Source of the DNA: an uncultured Clostridia bacterium
Lineage (GTDB): Bacteria; Bacillota; Clostridia; Oscillospirales; UMGS1783
Direction of reading: 5' to 3'
DNA: 26,792 nt
NCBI GenBank assembly: GCA_937892635.1
Contig: CALBKB010000061.1
Coordinates: 1-26,792 of the forward strand
A program made the position numbers and the translations under genes. Positions 15,843 through 22,867 of this stretch are shown here, piece after piece. Under the pieces are notes generated by a model. It made no database searches and had not been told where the DNA came from. It saw only the letters and a list, made by a program, of their open reading frames with translations. The stretch's first letter is position 1. Every line of letters starts with the position of its first letter.

Positions 15843-15875
15843 AGCCGTTCGGGAAACCGAACGGCTCTTTTTTTA
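15843..15875. terminator. Strong terminator after rny, shared with the SLOG gene
   Basis: A perfect 10-bp stem (AGCCGTTCGG / CCGAACGGCT) with a GAAA tetraloop at 15843-15866 is followed by seven T. The opposite side reads TTTTCGTTTT on the minus strand, so weaker termination of the convergent gene is also possible. Confidence 0.93.
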
Positions 15876-16211
15876 TTCTTTTTTAGGCAGATAGATTTTG
15901 ACGGGGATCTGACGGGCCTTGCATTGGTCGATGACATACTTGGTGCCGCGCGATTGCCCGTCCCAAAAGGCGAGGACGAGGTCGGCGTGCTCAATGATGG
16001 TGATGTTGCGCTTTAAGGGGGCGCCTCGACCGAAGCTTTGGTAATCGGGCAGAAATTCGGTGAGCTTGAGCTGATGCGCCAAGGCGTATTCACGGGCGCA
16101 GGTGTCGATCCCACGGGCGCCGCCCGAAACGATCTCGGTGGTTTCGGCGGGCAGGAAGCGGGAAAGATCGGCCACCTGCAGGTTGCGCGAACCGATAACG
16201 GCAACTTTCAT
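15873..16211 (-). CDS. SLOG-domain (DUF2493-like) nucleotide-binding-fold protein
   Basis: A 112-residue single-domain protein with a Rossmann-like start MKVAVIGSRNL, the glycine-rich loop EIVSGGARGIDTCAREYA and a C-terminal LVLAFWDGQSRGTKYVIDQC segment. These are the hallmarks of the SLOG/DprA/DUF2493 group, whose members bind nucleotides or nucleotide-derived ligands. The actual ligand and reaction are unknown. There is no export signal. The start ATG has GGAG about 9 bases upstream. It is a monocistronic unit with its own strong promoter, convergent with rny. Confidence 0.83.
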   Translation of the reverse strand: MKVAVIGSRNLQVADLSRFLPAETTEIVSGGARGIDTCAREYALAHQLKLTEFLPDYQSFGRGAPLKRNITIIEHADLVLAFWDGQSRGTKYVIDQCKARQIPVKIYLPKKE

Positions 16212-16241
16212 AAGCGGGCTCCTTATTGTCAGAATGAAGAT

Positions 16242-16270
16242 ATTATATCACACAAAAGGCATAGGTGCAA
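16242..16270 (-). promoter_or_regulatory. Promoter of the SLOG gene (extended -10)
   Basis: On the minus strand TTGCAC (16265-16270), 17 bases, then TATAAT (16242-16247), preceded by TGA to give an extended TGnTATAAT element. Confidence 0.82.
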
Positions 16271-16305
16271 GACCAAAGGCATAGCATGGGACAGGAGGAA
16301 ATGCT

Positions 16306-17001
16306 ATGGGAGTTGTATGGATGGCGACGGTGGCGGGCATAGCCGGCACCTGTTTGGGCGGCGTGATCGCCTTTTTGGTGGGGCGGCGCGGAGAAAGTAC
16401 GGCGCGCATGCTCACCGTGTTTGCCGGTGGGGCGATGCTGGCCATCGCTTTTTTTGATTTGATTCCCGAGGCCATGGTGATCGGCGGACTGGGGCTGACG
16501 GCCGTTGGCGTGGTGGGAGGTGTGATCGGCATCGGGCTATGCAGCCTGCTGCTTGACCGCGTCCCCAACGGCGGCGGATTATTGTTGCTCATTGGGATTG
16601 GGCTGCACAACTTTCCCGAGGGCTTGGCCATTGGCGCCGGCGGTGCTTTTGACCTGCGGCTGGGCTTGGTGCTGGCCGTTCTGATTATGCTCCACGATAT
16701 TCCCGAGGGTTTGGCGGTGGCCGTGCCGCTGCTGGAAGGCGGTCGAAGCCGTTGGCGGGTGCTGGGGCTGATGGCGCTGTGCGGTGCGCCGACGGCGCTG
16801 GGGGGCTTGGTCGGGCTGTGGCTGGGGCAGGCGGGGCGCACCTTCACCGCGTTATCGCTGGCCTTGGCGGGCGGCGCCATGATTTATATGACCTTTTGTG
16901 AGGTGCTGCCTCACGCCCTGCAGGGGGGACGGCGCAGTGCCGCCGCGGTCGGCGTGGCGGGGGTGCTCTTTGGCTTGATCACCGTGCAGATATTAGCATA
17001 A
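16306..17001 (+). CDS. ZIP-family divalent metal transporter
   Basis: The 231-residue membrane protein of about eight helices carries both ZIP metal-site motifs, HNFPEGLAIG (His101) and HDIPEGLAVAVP (His130), in adjacent helices. This is the ZupT/GufA type that imports Zn2+, Fe2+, Mn2+ or similar ions. The short loop between helices 3 and 4 lacks the His-rich stretch of some eukaryotic members. The start ATG has AGGAGG about 8 bases upstream; I see no clear promoter of its own between it and the divergent SLOG gene. It is followed by a terminator shared with the CNNM genes. Confidence 0.9.
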   Translation: MGVVWMATVAGIAGTCLGGVIAFLVGRRGESTARMLTVFAGGAMLAIAFFDLIPEAMVIGGLGLTAVGVVGGVIGIGLCSLLLDRVPNGGGLLLLIGIGLHNFPEGLAIGAGGAFDLRLGLVLAVLIMLHDIPEGLAVAVPLLEGGRSRWRVLGLMALCGAPTALGGLVGLWLGQAGRTFTALSLALAGGAMIYMTFCEVLPHALQGGRRSAAAVGVAGVLFGLITVQILA

Positions 17002-17005
17002 AAAA

Positions 17006-17029
17006 AGCAGAGCTAAGGCTCTGCTTTTT
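17006..17029. terminator. Bidirectional terminator between the ZIP and CNNM genes
   Basis: An 8-bp stem (AGCAGAGC / GCTCTGCT) with a TAAG loop at 17006-17025 is extended by A-T pairs, with an A-run to the left and a T-run to the right. The plus-strand stop ends at 17001 and the minus-strand stop begins at 17031. Confidence 0.9.
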
Positions 17030-17030
17030 C

Positions 17031-18308
17031 TTATAAGGATTCCTCTTCGGGTTGGGCTTCGGGCGTGATGACGACCGAGAGTTCCTCGATGCGGCGGCCG
17101 TCGACCCGTTCAACGGTGAGGGTGAGGTTTTTATAGGTAAAGGAAGCGCCGACGACGGGGTTGCCGTCGAGCATATCCATCGCCCAGCCGCCGACGGTGG
17201 CGTTGTCCTCGTCATAGTCGCGATCGTCGACCTCGACCTCGTCGAAAAAGTCGTAGATGCGCATATCGCCGTCGACGACGGCCTTATCCTCGGCGAGGAA
17301 GGTGAATTCCTCCTCGATTTCGTCCGATTCGTCCCAGATATCGCCGACCAGCTGTTCAAGCACGTCCTCCATGGTGAGGATGCCGGCCGTGCCGCCGTAT
17401 TCGTCGTTGACCACCAACAGGTGGCACTGCTCGCGGCGCATGATGTCGAGCACGTCGGGCAAGGTCATGGTTTTATGCACGTAGGTGACGGGGCTGAGCA
17501 GGGTGCGGATATCGACGTAGTCGGCGTCGATACAGGCGCGGTAATACTGATTGACGCGCAGGATACCGATGAGGTTATCGGGGGTATCCTGATAGACGGG
17601 CAGGCGGGAGTAGGTTGCCGACTCAATGGTTTGGCGGATCGAGGGCGCATCGTCGTCGATATCAATCGCGACCATATCGACGCGGGGGGTGAGCACTTCG
17701 TAGGCCTGAATCTCGCCCCAATCGAGGGCACTTTGGAGCAGGTCGCCGGTATCCTCGTCGATGATGCTTTCGTCCTCGGCCGTGTCGATGAGGCTTTCCA
17801 GTTCGGCTTCGGTGACGGTGGGGGTGTCGGGGATACGGTTTTTATAGAGCAGCGCCAGCAGGGCGTTGAGGCGACCGATGAGCCAGACGAAGGGGTAGAA
17901 GAGGATGGTGAGGATGCGCAGCGGCCAGGCGGCGAAGGTGCAGACCGATTCGGGGATGCGCGAGGCCAGCTGTTTGGGGGTGATTTCGCCCAGAATGAGC
18001 ACCAGCACCGTCATGACGGCGGTGGCTACCCAGGCGTAGGATTGTCCCAGCAGGTGAATGACCAGCACGGTGGCGATCGAGGTGCCGGCGGCGCTGACCA
18101 GATTATTGCCCAGCAAAATGGCGGTTAGCGTATGCTCAAAGCGTTCGGAGACACGCAAGGCCATGCGGTGGGTGCTTTTGCCCGATTCCTCGGCGCGGGT
18201 GCGCAGACGCAGGGGGCTGATCTGGGTATAGGCAATTTCCGAGAGGGAGAAGAAGGCGCCGCAGAGAATGAGCAGGGGCAGCGCGATCCAAGACAGAAGG
18301 TTAGGCAA
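17031..18308 (-). CDS. CNNM/CorC-family membrane protein (CNNM + CBS pair + CorC_HlyC)
   Basis: The ~425-residue protein has three parts: an N-terminal CNNM (DUF21) membrane domain of three to four helices with LLGNNLVSAAGTSIA and LGEITPKQLA; a CBS pair (about 195-335) with VLTPRVDMVAID and GTAGILTMEDVLEQLVG; and a C-terminal CorC_HlyC domain (about 345-420). Relatives are linked to Mg2+ export or homeostasis; the substrate here is not proven. I prefer the TTG at 18308 as start because AAGGAGG (18317-18323) lies 8 bases away; the GTG at 18317 overlaps that ribosome site. Its start region overlaps the 3' end of the upstream paralogue. Confidence 0.88.
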   Translation of the reverse strand: MPNLLSWIALPLLILCGAFFSLSEIAYTQISPLRLRTRAEESGKSTHRMALRVSERFEHTLTAILLGNNLVSAAGTSIATVLVIHLLGQSYAWVATAVMTVLVLILGEITPKQLASRIPESVCTFAAWPLRILTILFYPFVWLIGRLNALLALLYKNRIPDTPTVTEAELESLIDTAEDESIIDEDTGDLLQSALDWGEIQAYEVLTPRVDMVAIDIDDDAPSIRQTIESATYSRLPVYQDTPDNLIGILRVNQYYRACIDADYVDIRTLLSPVTYVHKTMTLPDVLDIMRREQCHLLVVNDEYGGTAGILTMEDVLEQLVGDIWDESDEIEEEFTFLAEDKAVVDGDMRIYDFFDEVEVDDRDYDEDNATVGGWAMDMLDGNPVVGASFTYKNLTLTVERVDGRRIEELSVVITPEAQPEEESL

Positions 18309-19317
18309 GACGCTCACCTCCTTGTCCGACAGTATCGTCCTCGTCGTAGATTTCGCCGACCAGTTCTTCGAGGATATCCTCCACCGTCAGGATGCCGACG
18401 ATGGTATCCTTTTTCTTGACAAAGGCGATGTGGGTGCGGGCGGCCGAGAGGCGGGGGAGCAGTTCGTCGACAAGGGCGTCGGCGCTGACCGTGAGGGCCT
18501 TGTTCAGGACGCGGCGCAGTTTATTGGGACGGCCCGATGCCAGATGGGCCTTGATATACTCACGAATGAGCACAAAGCCGATGGGGGTGCCGTTACGGTC
18601 GGTAACAGGCAGGCGGGAGAAGGTGGAAGACTTAATGACGTCGAGGATCTGGCGCTCGCTCATGGCGGTGGAAAGGGTCAGGCAGGCAGCCCACGGGGTC
18701 ATAATATCGCCCGCGGTGGTGCGACCCAGATCCATGGCGCTTTGGAGCAGTTCGCCCGTGTCCTCGTCGACGGCGTCTTCCTCGACGACGGTGTCGATGA
18801 TGCTTTCGAGTTCCTCTTCGGTGACGGTGGGGGAGTTCTCCTGCTTAAAGGGCTTCATGAGCCAGCGGGAGATGGCGTTGAGCACCGCGATGAGGGGGGT
18901 GAGCAGTTTGGTGAGCATGGTCATAACGCCGGCCATGGCGTAGGCCAAGGATTCGCCGGCCACCAGCGCGGTGGCTTTGGGAATGGATTCGCCAAACAAA
19001 AAAACAACAACCGCCGTAACCACCGCCATCCAATCGACCGCACCATTGCCCAGAAAATTGGTGGCAAAGAGGGTGGTGAGGGTAGCCAGCGCGATGTTTA
19101 CGATGTTGTTGAGGATCAGCAGGGCGGTGAGCACCTTATCAAAGTTATTGAGCACCTTGTTGAGGCGGCGCGCCCTTTTGTCGCCATCCTCAGCCAGAGC
19201 AGCCACCCGCACACGGCTGACCGAAGCGAAGGCGGTTTCGGTGGCGCTGAATATGGCAGACAAGACCAAACAGACGAAAATAATCAGCAGATAAGACAGA
19301 GGACTGCCATCGTCCAT
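18301..19317 (-). CDS. CNNM-family membrane protein lacking the CorC_HlyC domain
   Basis: The 338-residue protein has an N-terminal CNNM membrane domain (FSATETAFASVSRVRVAALAEDGDKRA, LLILNNIVNIALATL, FGESIPKATALV) and a CBS pair (about 195-325: DIMTPWAACLTL, FSRLPVTDRNGTPIGFV, GILTVEDILEELVGEIYDEDD). It stops right after the second CBS, so it has no C-terminal CorC_HlyC domain, unlike the overlapping downstream paralogue. The two genes are co-transcribed and could form a heteromeric assembly. AAGGAG lies 13 bases before the ATG, longer than ideal, but an in-frame stop just upstream excludes an earlier start. Confidence 0.88.
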   Translation of the reverse strand: MDDGSPLSYLLIIFVCLVLSAIFSATETAFASVSRVRVAALAEDGDKRARRLNKVLNNFDKVLTALLILNNIVNIALATLTTLFATNFLGNGAVDWMAVVTAVVVFLFGESIPKATALVAGESLAYAMAGVMTMLTKLLTPLIAVLNAISRWLMKPFKQENSPTVTEEELESIIDTVVEEDAVDEDTGELLQSAMDLGRTTAGDIMTPWAACLTLSTAMSERQILDVIKSSTFSRLPVTDRNGTPIGFVLIREYIKAHLASGRPNKLRRVLNKALTVSADALVDELLPRLSAARTHIAFVKKKDTIVGILTVEDILEELVGEIYDEDDTVGQGGERLA

Positions 19318-19357
19318 GAGAAATTACCAACTCCTTATCGGTAAAGATCGTATAGAT

Positions 19358-19386
19358 AGTATACCCGAACCCGACCCGAAAAGCAA
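19358..19386 (-). promoter_or_regulatory. Probable promoter of the CNNM operon
   Basis: On the minus strand TTGCTT (19381-19386), 17 bases, then TATACT (19358-19363). The -10 box matches 5 of 6 and the -35 box 4 of 6. Confidence 0.65.
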
Positions 19387-19486
19387 GGCGGATTTGGTCG
19401 GTTTTTCGGCCGTTTTCTTCGGATTTTACCCGAATTCGTCCTTTTTCAGGGAGTCGACCCTTTCTTTTGCGCTCCTGCGACGGTTC

Positions 19487-19515
19487 TTGCCATTTTGTCA
19501 CAGATATGGTATGAT
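19487..19515 (+). promoter_or_regulatory. Promoter of the CPBP protease gene
   Basis: TTGCCA (19487-19492), 17 bases, then TATGAT (19510-19515), each 5 of 6 matches. The AAGGAGG ribosome site follows about 9 bases later. Confidence 0.75.
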
Positions 19516-19537
19516 ACCGAAAAAAGGAGGGCGGGGC

Positions 19538-20242
19538 ATGAGGAATATTCTGCGTGGCTTTGGGCTGTTTTTGGCAGGCGGGCTGTTGCTGGCGCTTGTT
19601 GGGTTTCCGTTGCAGACGGCGCTTGGGGCTTGGGGCTTGGTGCTGACCGAGCTGATAACGCTGGCGGTGGCATGGGCCGGCACGGCGCTCTTTGGCTTTT
19701 CGCCCGGCTCGGTTTTTCGGGTGCGCCCGATCGGTTGGCGGGACGGGGTCGGCTTTGTGTTGATGTATCTGGGCGGGCAGAGTATCGCCGCCTTGTTGAC
19801 GGCCTTGACGGCGCTGATATCGCCCGAGGTGGGGCATCGGCTTGAGCAGGTGGAGCAGGCGACGCAGCTGCCGATCGCGGTGGCCGTACCCGTGTTGGTT
19901 ATCTTGCCGGCCTTGTGCGAGGAGGCGCTCTTTCGGGGGGTGCTGCGGCGTTGTTTTGCCGACTTGCCGCCCGCGTTGGCGGCGACGGTGGTGGGGCTGA
20001 TGTTCGGGCTCTTTCATTTAGACCCGTATCGGCTGGTGCCCACGGCGGTGCTGGGGGTGGCCATTACCTATCTGTGCATCAAGACCGACAATCTGCTCCC
20101 GGGTGTGTTGTATCATGCGCTTAACAACCTGACGGCGGTGCTGATGCCGCCGCTGACGATACGGTTGCCGTGGTTGGCGGTGGCGGCGGCGGTGGGCGTC
20201 GGTTGCTGGTTGGGAGCAAGTCGGATATTGACGAAAAGGTAA
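19538..20242 (+). CDS. CPBP-family intramembrane glutamic/metalloprotease
   Basis: The 234-residue polytopic membrane protein has the CPBP (Abi/Rce1-like) motifs: EEALFRGVLRR with the Glu-Glu-x-x-x-Arg core, GLMFGLFHLDPYR with its conserved His, and YHALNNLTAV with His and Asn. The family includes prenyl-protein endopeptidases and bacteriocin-immunity or maturation proteases; the substrate here is unknown and no bacteriocin gene is adjacent. The ATG at 19538 has AAGGAGG (19524-19530) at normal spacing, and the promoter lies between it and any upstream in-frame start, which excludes longer forms. The promoter of the next gene overlaps its 3' end. Confidence 0.9.
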   Translation: MRNILRGFGLFLAGGLLLALVGFPLQTALGAWGLVLTELITLAVAWAGTALFGFSPGSVFRVRPIGWRDGVGFVLMYLGGQSIAALLTALTALISPEVGHRLEQVEQATQLPIAVAVPVLVILPALCEEALFRGVLRRCFADLPPALAATVVGLMFGLFHLDPYRLVPTAVLGVAITYLCIKTDNLLPGVLYHALNNLTAVLMPPLTIRLPWLAVAAAVGVGCWLGASRILTKR

Positions 20243-20256
20243 AAATATATTATAGT
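20228..20256 (+). promoter_or_regulatory. Promoter of the Na+/Pi cotransporter gene
   Basis: TTGACG (20228-20233), 17 bases, then TATAGT (20251-20256). The -35 box lies inside the last codons of the CPBP gene. AAGGAG follows before the ATG at 20289. Confidence 0.78.
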
Positions 20257-20288
20257 AGAGATGTACCCCAAAACCAAGGAGTGTAACA

Positions 20289-22040
20289 ATGAGCATATTT
20301 GATGTATTGACTATTTTATGTTCGATGTGTCTGTTTCTGTTTGGCATGCAGGTGATGGGTGATGCCTTAGAGCGGCGAGCGGGCAGCGGCCTGCGTGCCA
20401 TTCTGGCCAAGCTGACCACCGGGCGCATTGCCGGATTGGCGACGGGACTGGGTGTGACTTCGGTGATCCAGTCGTCGGCGGCCACCACCGTTATGGTGGT
20501 TGGCTTTGTCAACACGGGATTGATGACACTGCGTCAGGCCATCAATGTGATCATGGGTGCCAACATCGGCACCACCGTTACCGCTTGGATTTTGAGCTTG
20601 AGCGGCATATCCAGCAGCAACCCTGTGGTGCAGATGTTCAAGCCGTCCTCGTTCGTACCGATTCTGGCCTTTATCGGCATTATCTTTTTCATGTTCTCCA
20701 AGAAGAGCACGCGGAAAGAGACGGGCACGATCTTGCTTGGGTTTGCCGTGATGATGGTGGGCATGCAGACCATGACCGACACCGCCTCCAAACTGGCCGA
20801 GGTGCCTGAGGTGCTCACGGCGCTGGAAAATATGTTCATCCTGTTTGAAAATCCGCTCATCGGCGTGCTGGTGGGCGCGGTGTTGACGGCGGCCATTCAG
20901 TCCTCGTCGGCATCGGTGGGTGTATTGCAGATGCTCTCGGTGACGGGCGGCGTGTCCTACGGTGCGGTCATTCCCATCATCATGGGACAGAACATCGGCA
21001 CCTGCATTACCGCCATGCTCTCGTCGGTGGGCACCAACAAGAATGCCAAGCGGGCGGCCATGGTGCATTTGTCCTTTAACGTGATCGGCACGCTGGTGTG
21101 GCTGACCGTCTTTATGCTGGTGCGCTGGCTGCTTTCGCCGGTGCTGCTGACCCGAGCGGCCGACGGGGTGGGCATTGCCATTTGCCATTCTATCTTTAAT
21201 ATCTTGTGTACGCTGTTGATGCTGCCCTTGTCGGGTCTGCTGGAAAAACTGGTGATTAAGCTGGTGCCGGGCGACGATGGGGACAAGACGGTCAAGATCG
21301 ACGAGCGTTTGCTTAATACGCCGCCCATGGCTTTGGGGCGTTGCCGCGAGTTGGCCATTGAAATGGCGGAGGAATCGGGGCTGGCGCTGACCGAGGCGCT
21401 GGGTGCGGTGCACGACTTTAAGCCCGAAACGATGGAAGAGATCCGTCATCACGAGGATCGCACCGACAAATACGAGGACGAGCTGGGCAGTTATCTGGTC
21501 AAGCTCAGTGCCTGTCAGCTGACCGAGGCTGACAGTGCCGAGGCGGCCAAGCTGTTGCGGTTGATCGGTGACTTTGAGCGCATTGCCGACCATGCCGTTA
21601 ACCTGATCCAGTCCTCGGAAGAGATGGTCAAATGCGAGGTAGCGCTGTCCGATCGTGCCAAGGAAGAATTGAGCGTGATGGTGGCGGCGGTCAGTGAGAT
21701 TCACACCCTGTCGATGAAGGCCTTTATTGACAACGATTTGACGGTGGCCTACGGGGTTGAACCGCTCGAGAAGGTGAGCAATCGGCTCAAGGATAAGCTG
21801 CGCGCCCGCCATATCGAGCGCTTGCAGCAGGGCGATTGCAGCATTGAGGCCGGCTTTATCTGGTCGGACCTGTTGACCGATCTGGAGCGTGTGGCCGACC
21901 ATTGTTCCAACATTGCCGGCTGTGTGATTGACATGGCGCATAACGATCTCAACCTGCACGAGTCCCTGCGCGCGACACGGCACGACGATCCGCACTATCG
22001 CGAGATGTTCCTCAACTTCCGCGAGAAATATAAGGTATAA
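20289..22040 (+). CDS. Na+/phosphate cotransporter (NptA type) with PhoU-like C-terminal domain
   Basis: The 583-residue protein has two inverted Na_Pi_cotrans repeats, each with the QSS motif: VTSVIQSSAATTVMVVGF in the first and LTAAIQSSSASVGVLQML in the second. Both have neighbouring GANIGTT and GQNIGTC loops. After the last helix (about residue 330) comes a soluble, helical PhoU-like half (about 350-583) with FERIADHAVNLIQ and LERVADHCSNIAG, the repeated metal- or regulator-binding helices of PhoU. It would take up phosphate with sodium and be gated or regulated by its own PhoU part. The ATG has AAGGAG 7 bases upstream. It is monocistronic and ends at a bidirectional terminator. Confidence 0.93.
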   Translation: MSIFDVLTILCSMCLFLFGMQVMGDALERRAGSGLRAILAKLTTGRIAGLATGLGVTSVIQSSAATTVMVVGFVNTGLMTLRQAINVIMGANIGTTVTAWILSLSGISSSNPVVQMFKPSSFVPILAFIGIIFFMFSKKSTRKETGTILLGFAVMMVGMQTMTDTASKLAEVPEVLTALENMFILFENPLIGVLVGAVLTAAIQSSSASVGVLQMLSVTGGVSYGAVIPIIMGQNIGTCITAMLSSVGTNKNAKRAAMVHLSFNVIGTLVWLTVFMLVRWLLSPVLLTRAADGVGIAICHSIFNILCTLLMLPLSGLLEKLVIKLVPGDDGDKTVKIDERLLNTPPMALGRCRELAIEMAEESGLALTEALGAVHDFKPETMEEIRHHEDRTDKYEDELGSYLVKLSACQLTEADSAEAAKLLRLIGDFERIADHAVNLIQSSEEMVKCEVALSDRAKEELSVMVAAVSEIHTLSMKAFIDNDLTVAYGVEPLEKVSNRLKDKLRARHIERLQQGDCSIEAGFIWSDLLTDLERVADHCSNIAGCVIDMAHNDLNLHESLRATRHDDPHYREMFLNFREKYKV

Positions 22041-22044
22041 AAAA

Positions 22045-22068
22045 AGAGAGCCTATTGGCTCTCTTTTT
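22045..22068. terminator. Bidirectional terminator between the Na+/Pi and Pr6Pr genes
   Basis: An 8-bp stem (AGAGAGCC / GGCTCTCT) with a TATT loop at 22045-22064 is extended by A-T pairs, with an A-run on the left and a T-run on the right. The TAG stop of the minus-strand gene (22052-22054) is inside the hairpin. Confidence 0.92.
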
Positions 22069-22714
22069 GATTGCGTAAGGATAGTTTGGCGCGTGCCACG
22101 TCGAGCAGGCGCAAGAGGAAGCAGGCGGCGATAAAGCCGGCCAGCAGCACCAGACAGGTGAGGACGATCGAGGATGGCTCGCCGCGCAGGAAGCCGTAGG
22201 GGGCGGGGACGATGACGGGGCTGTCCTGAATGTGATAGCCTTCGCCCGAGAGGTTGCGCAGGGCAACGAAGGCCAGATGGGCCAAGGGGCCCAGGCCGCA
22301 CAACAGGGGCGTGTACCAGGGGGTAAGCCCGCGGCGGTCGCACAGCAGATAGTCGGTCAGCGCCAAAGCCGGGACGAGGGCGTGGGTGATGAGATTGTAC
22401 CAGCCGCCGCCCAGCGTCATTTGCTCGGCGGAGGAAAACAGGCCGGTATAGATCAGCGGCGAGAGCAGGGAACACATGGTCAAGCTAAACTTGATCATAT
22501 AATAGTAGCGTTCCTTGCGGATACCGCCGAAGAGGTCGAAGACCAGCAGGGAAGCCATCAGCAGCAACAGGAGCATATTACATTGGTTGGTGTAATAGCA
22601 GAAGGCCTCGCCCTTGTAGACCATGTTGACAAAAGAGAAGACGGTGCCGACAAGAATGGCAATAATGGTGGCCGCCTTGAGTAAAATGGAGCCGATACGG
22701 GGAAACTCCTTCAT
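22052..22714 (-). CDS. Pr6Pr-type six-helix membrane protein
   Basis: The 220-residue integral membrane protein has about six predicted helices and resembles the bacterial Pr6Pr family (related to the FAR-17a/AIG1-like group). The typical FYTNQ-SN type motif appears as CYYTNQCNMLLLLLMAS (about 39-55), followed later by WYNLITHALVPALALTDYLL with a conserved His and Asp. AIG1/FAR-17a relatives hydrolyse fatty-acid esters of hydroxy fatty acids; that activity is not shown for bacterial members. The C-terminal tail is short and basic. AAAGGAGG precedes the ATG at normal spacing. Confidence 0.75.
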   Translation of the reverse strand: MKEFPRIGSILLKAATIIAILVGTVFSFVNMVYKGEAFCYYTNQCNMLLLLLMASLLVFDLFGGIRKERYYYMIKFSLTMCSLLSPLIYTGLFSSAEQMTLGGGWYNLITHALVPALALTDYLLCDRRGLTPWYTPLLCGLGPLAHLAFVALRNLSGEGYHIQDSPVIVPAPYGFLRGEPSSIVLTCLVLLAGFIAACFLLRLLDVARAKLSLRNQKESQ

Positions 22715-22752
22715 AGAAAGCCTCCTTTACGAGGGGGGATAAGTATACTTCT

Positions 22753-22781
22753 ATGATAGTCTATTTTTTGTCGTTTGTCAA
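22753..22781 (-). promoter_or_regulatory. Promoter of the Pr6Pr gene
   Basis: On the minus strand TTGACA (22776-22781), 17 bases, then TATCAT (22753-22758). It is divergent from the glmM promoter, the two -35 boxes lying 10 bases apart. Confidence 0.78.
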
Positions 22782-22791
22782 TCGCCAGGAA

Positions 22792-22820
22792 TTGACAGCA
22801 TTTTTTGGGCATGCTATAAT
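22792..22820 (+). promoter_or_regulatory. Perfect-consensus promoter of glmM
   Basis: TTGACA (22792-22797), 17 bases, then TATAAT (22815-22820), with an extended TGC directly before the -10 box. The leader to the ATG at 22868 is only about 40 bases, too short for a riboswitch. Confidence 0.94.
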
Positions 22821-22867
22821 GAGAAAGTATATAGGTGTTTTTTACCAAATCACGGAGGAAATATAAT

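Noticed and set aside
19538..20242. Bacteriocin immunity/maturation cluster suggested by the CPBP protease
   Set aside because: No small leader peptide, transporter or modification gene adjoins; both neighbours are unrelated core genes.
20367..22475. 702-codon open frame on the minus strand opposite the Na+/Pi transporter
   Set aside because: It is an antisense shadow produced by GC-biased third positions. The product is rich in His, Arg, Gln and Gly without domains, and it runs across the terminator and into the Pr6Pr gene in another frame.
22821..22867. Possible riboswitch or glmS-type ribozyme ahead of glmM
   Set aside because: The leader is only about 40 bases from the predicted start of transcription and has no stable fold.
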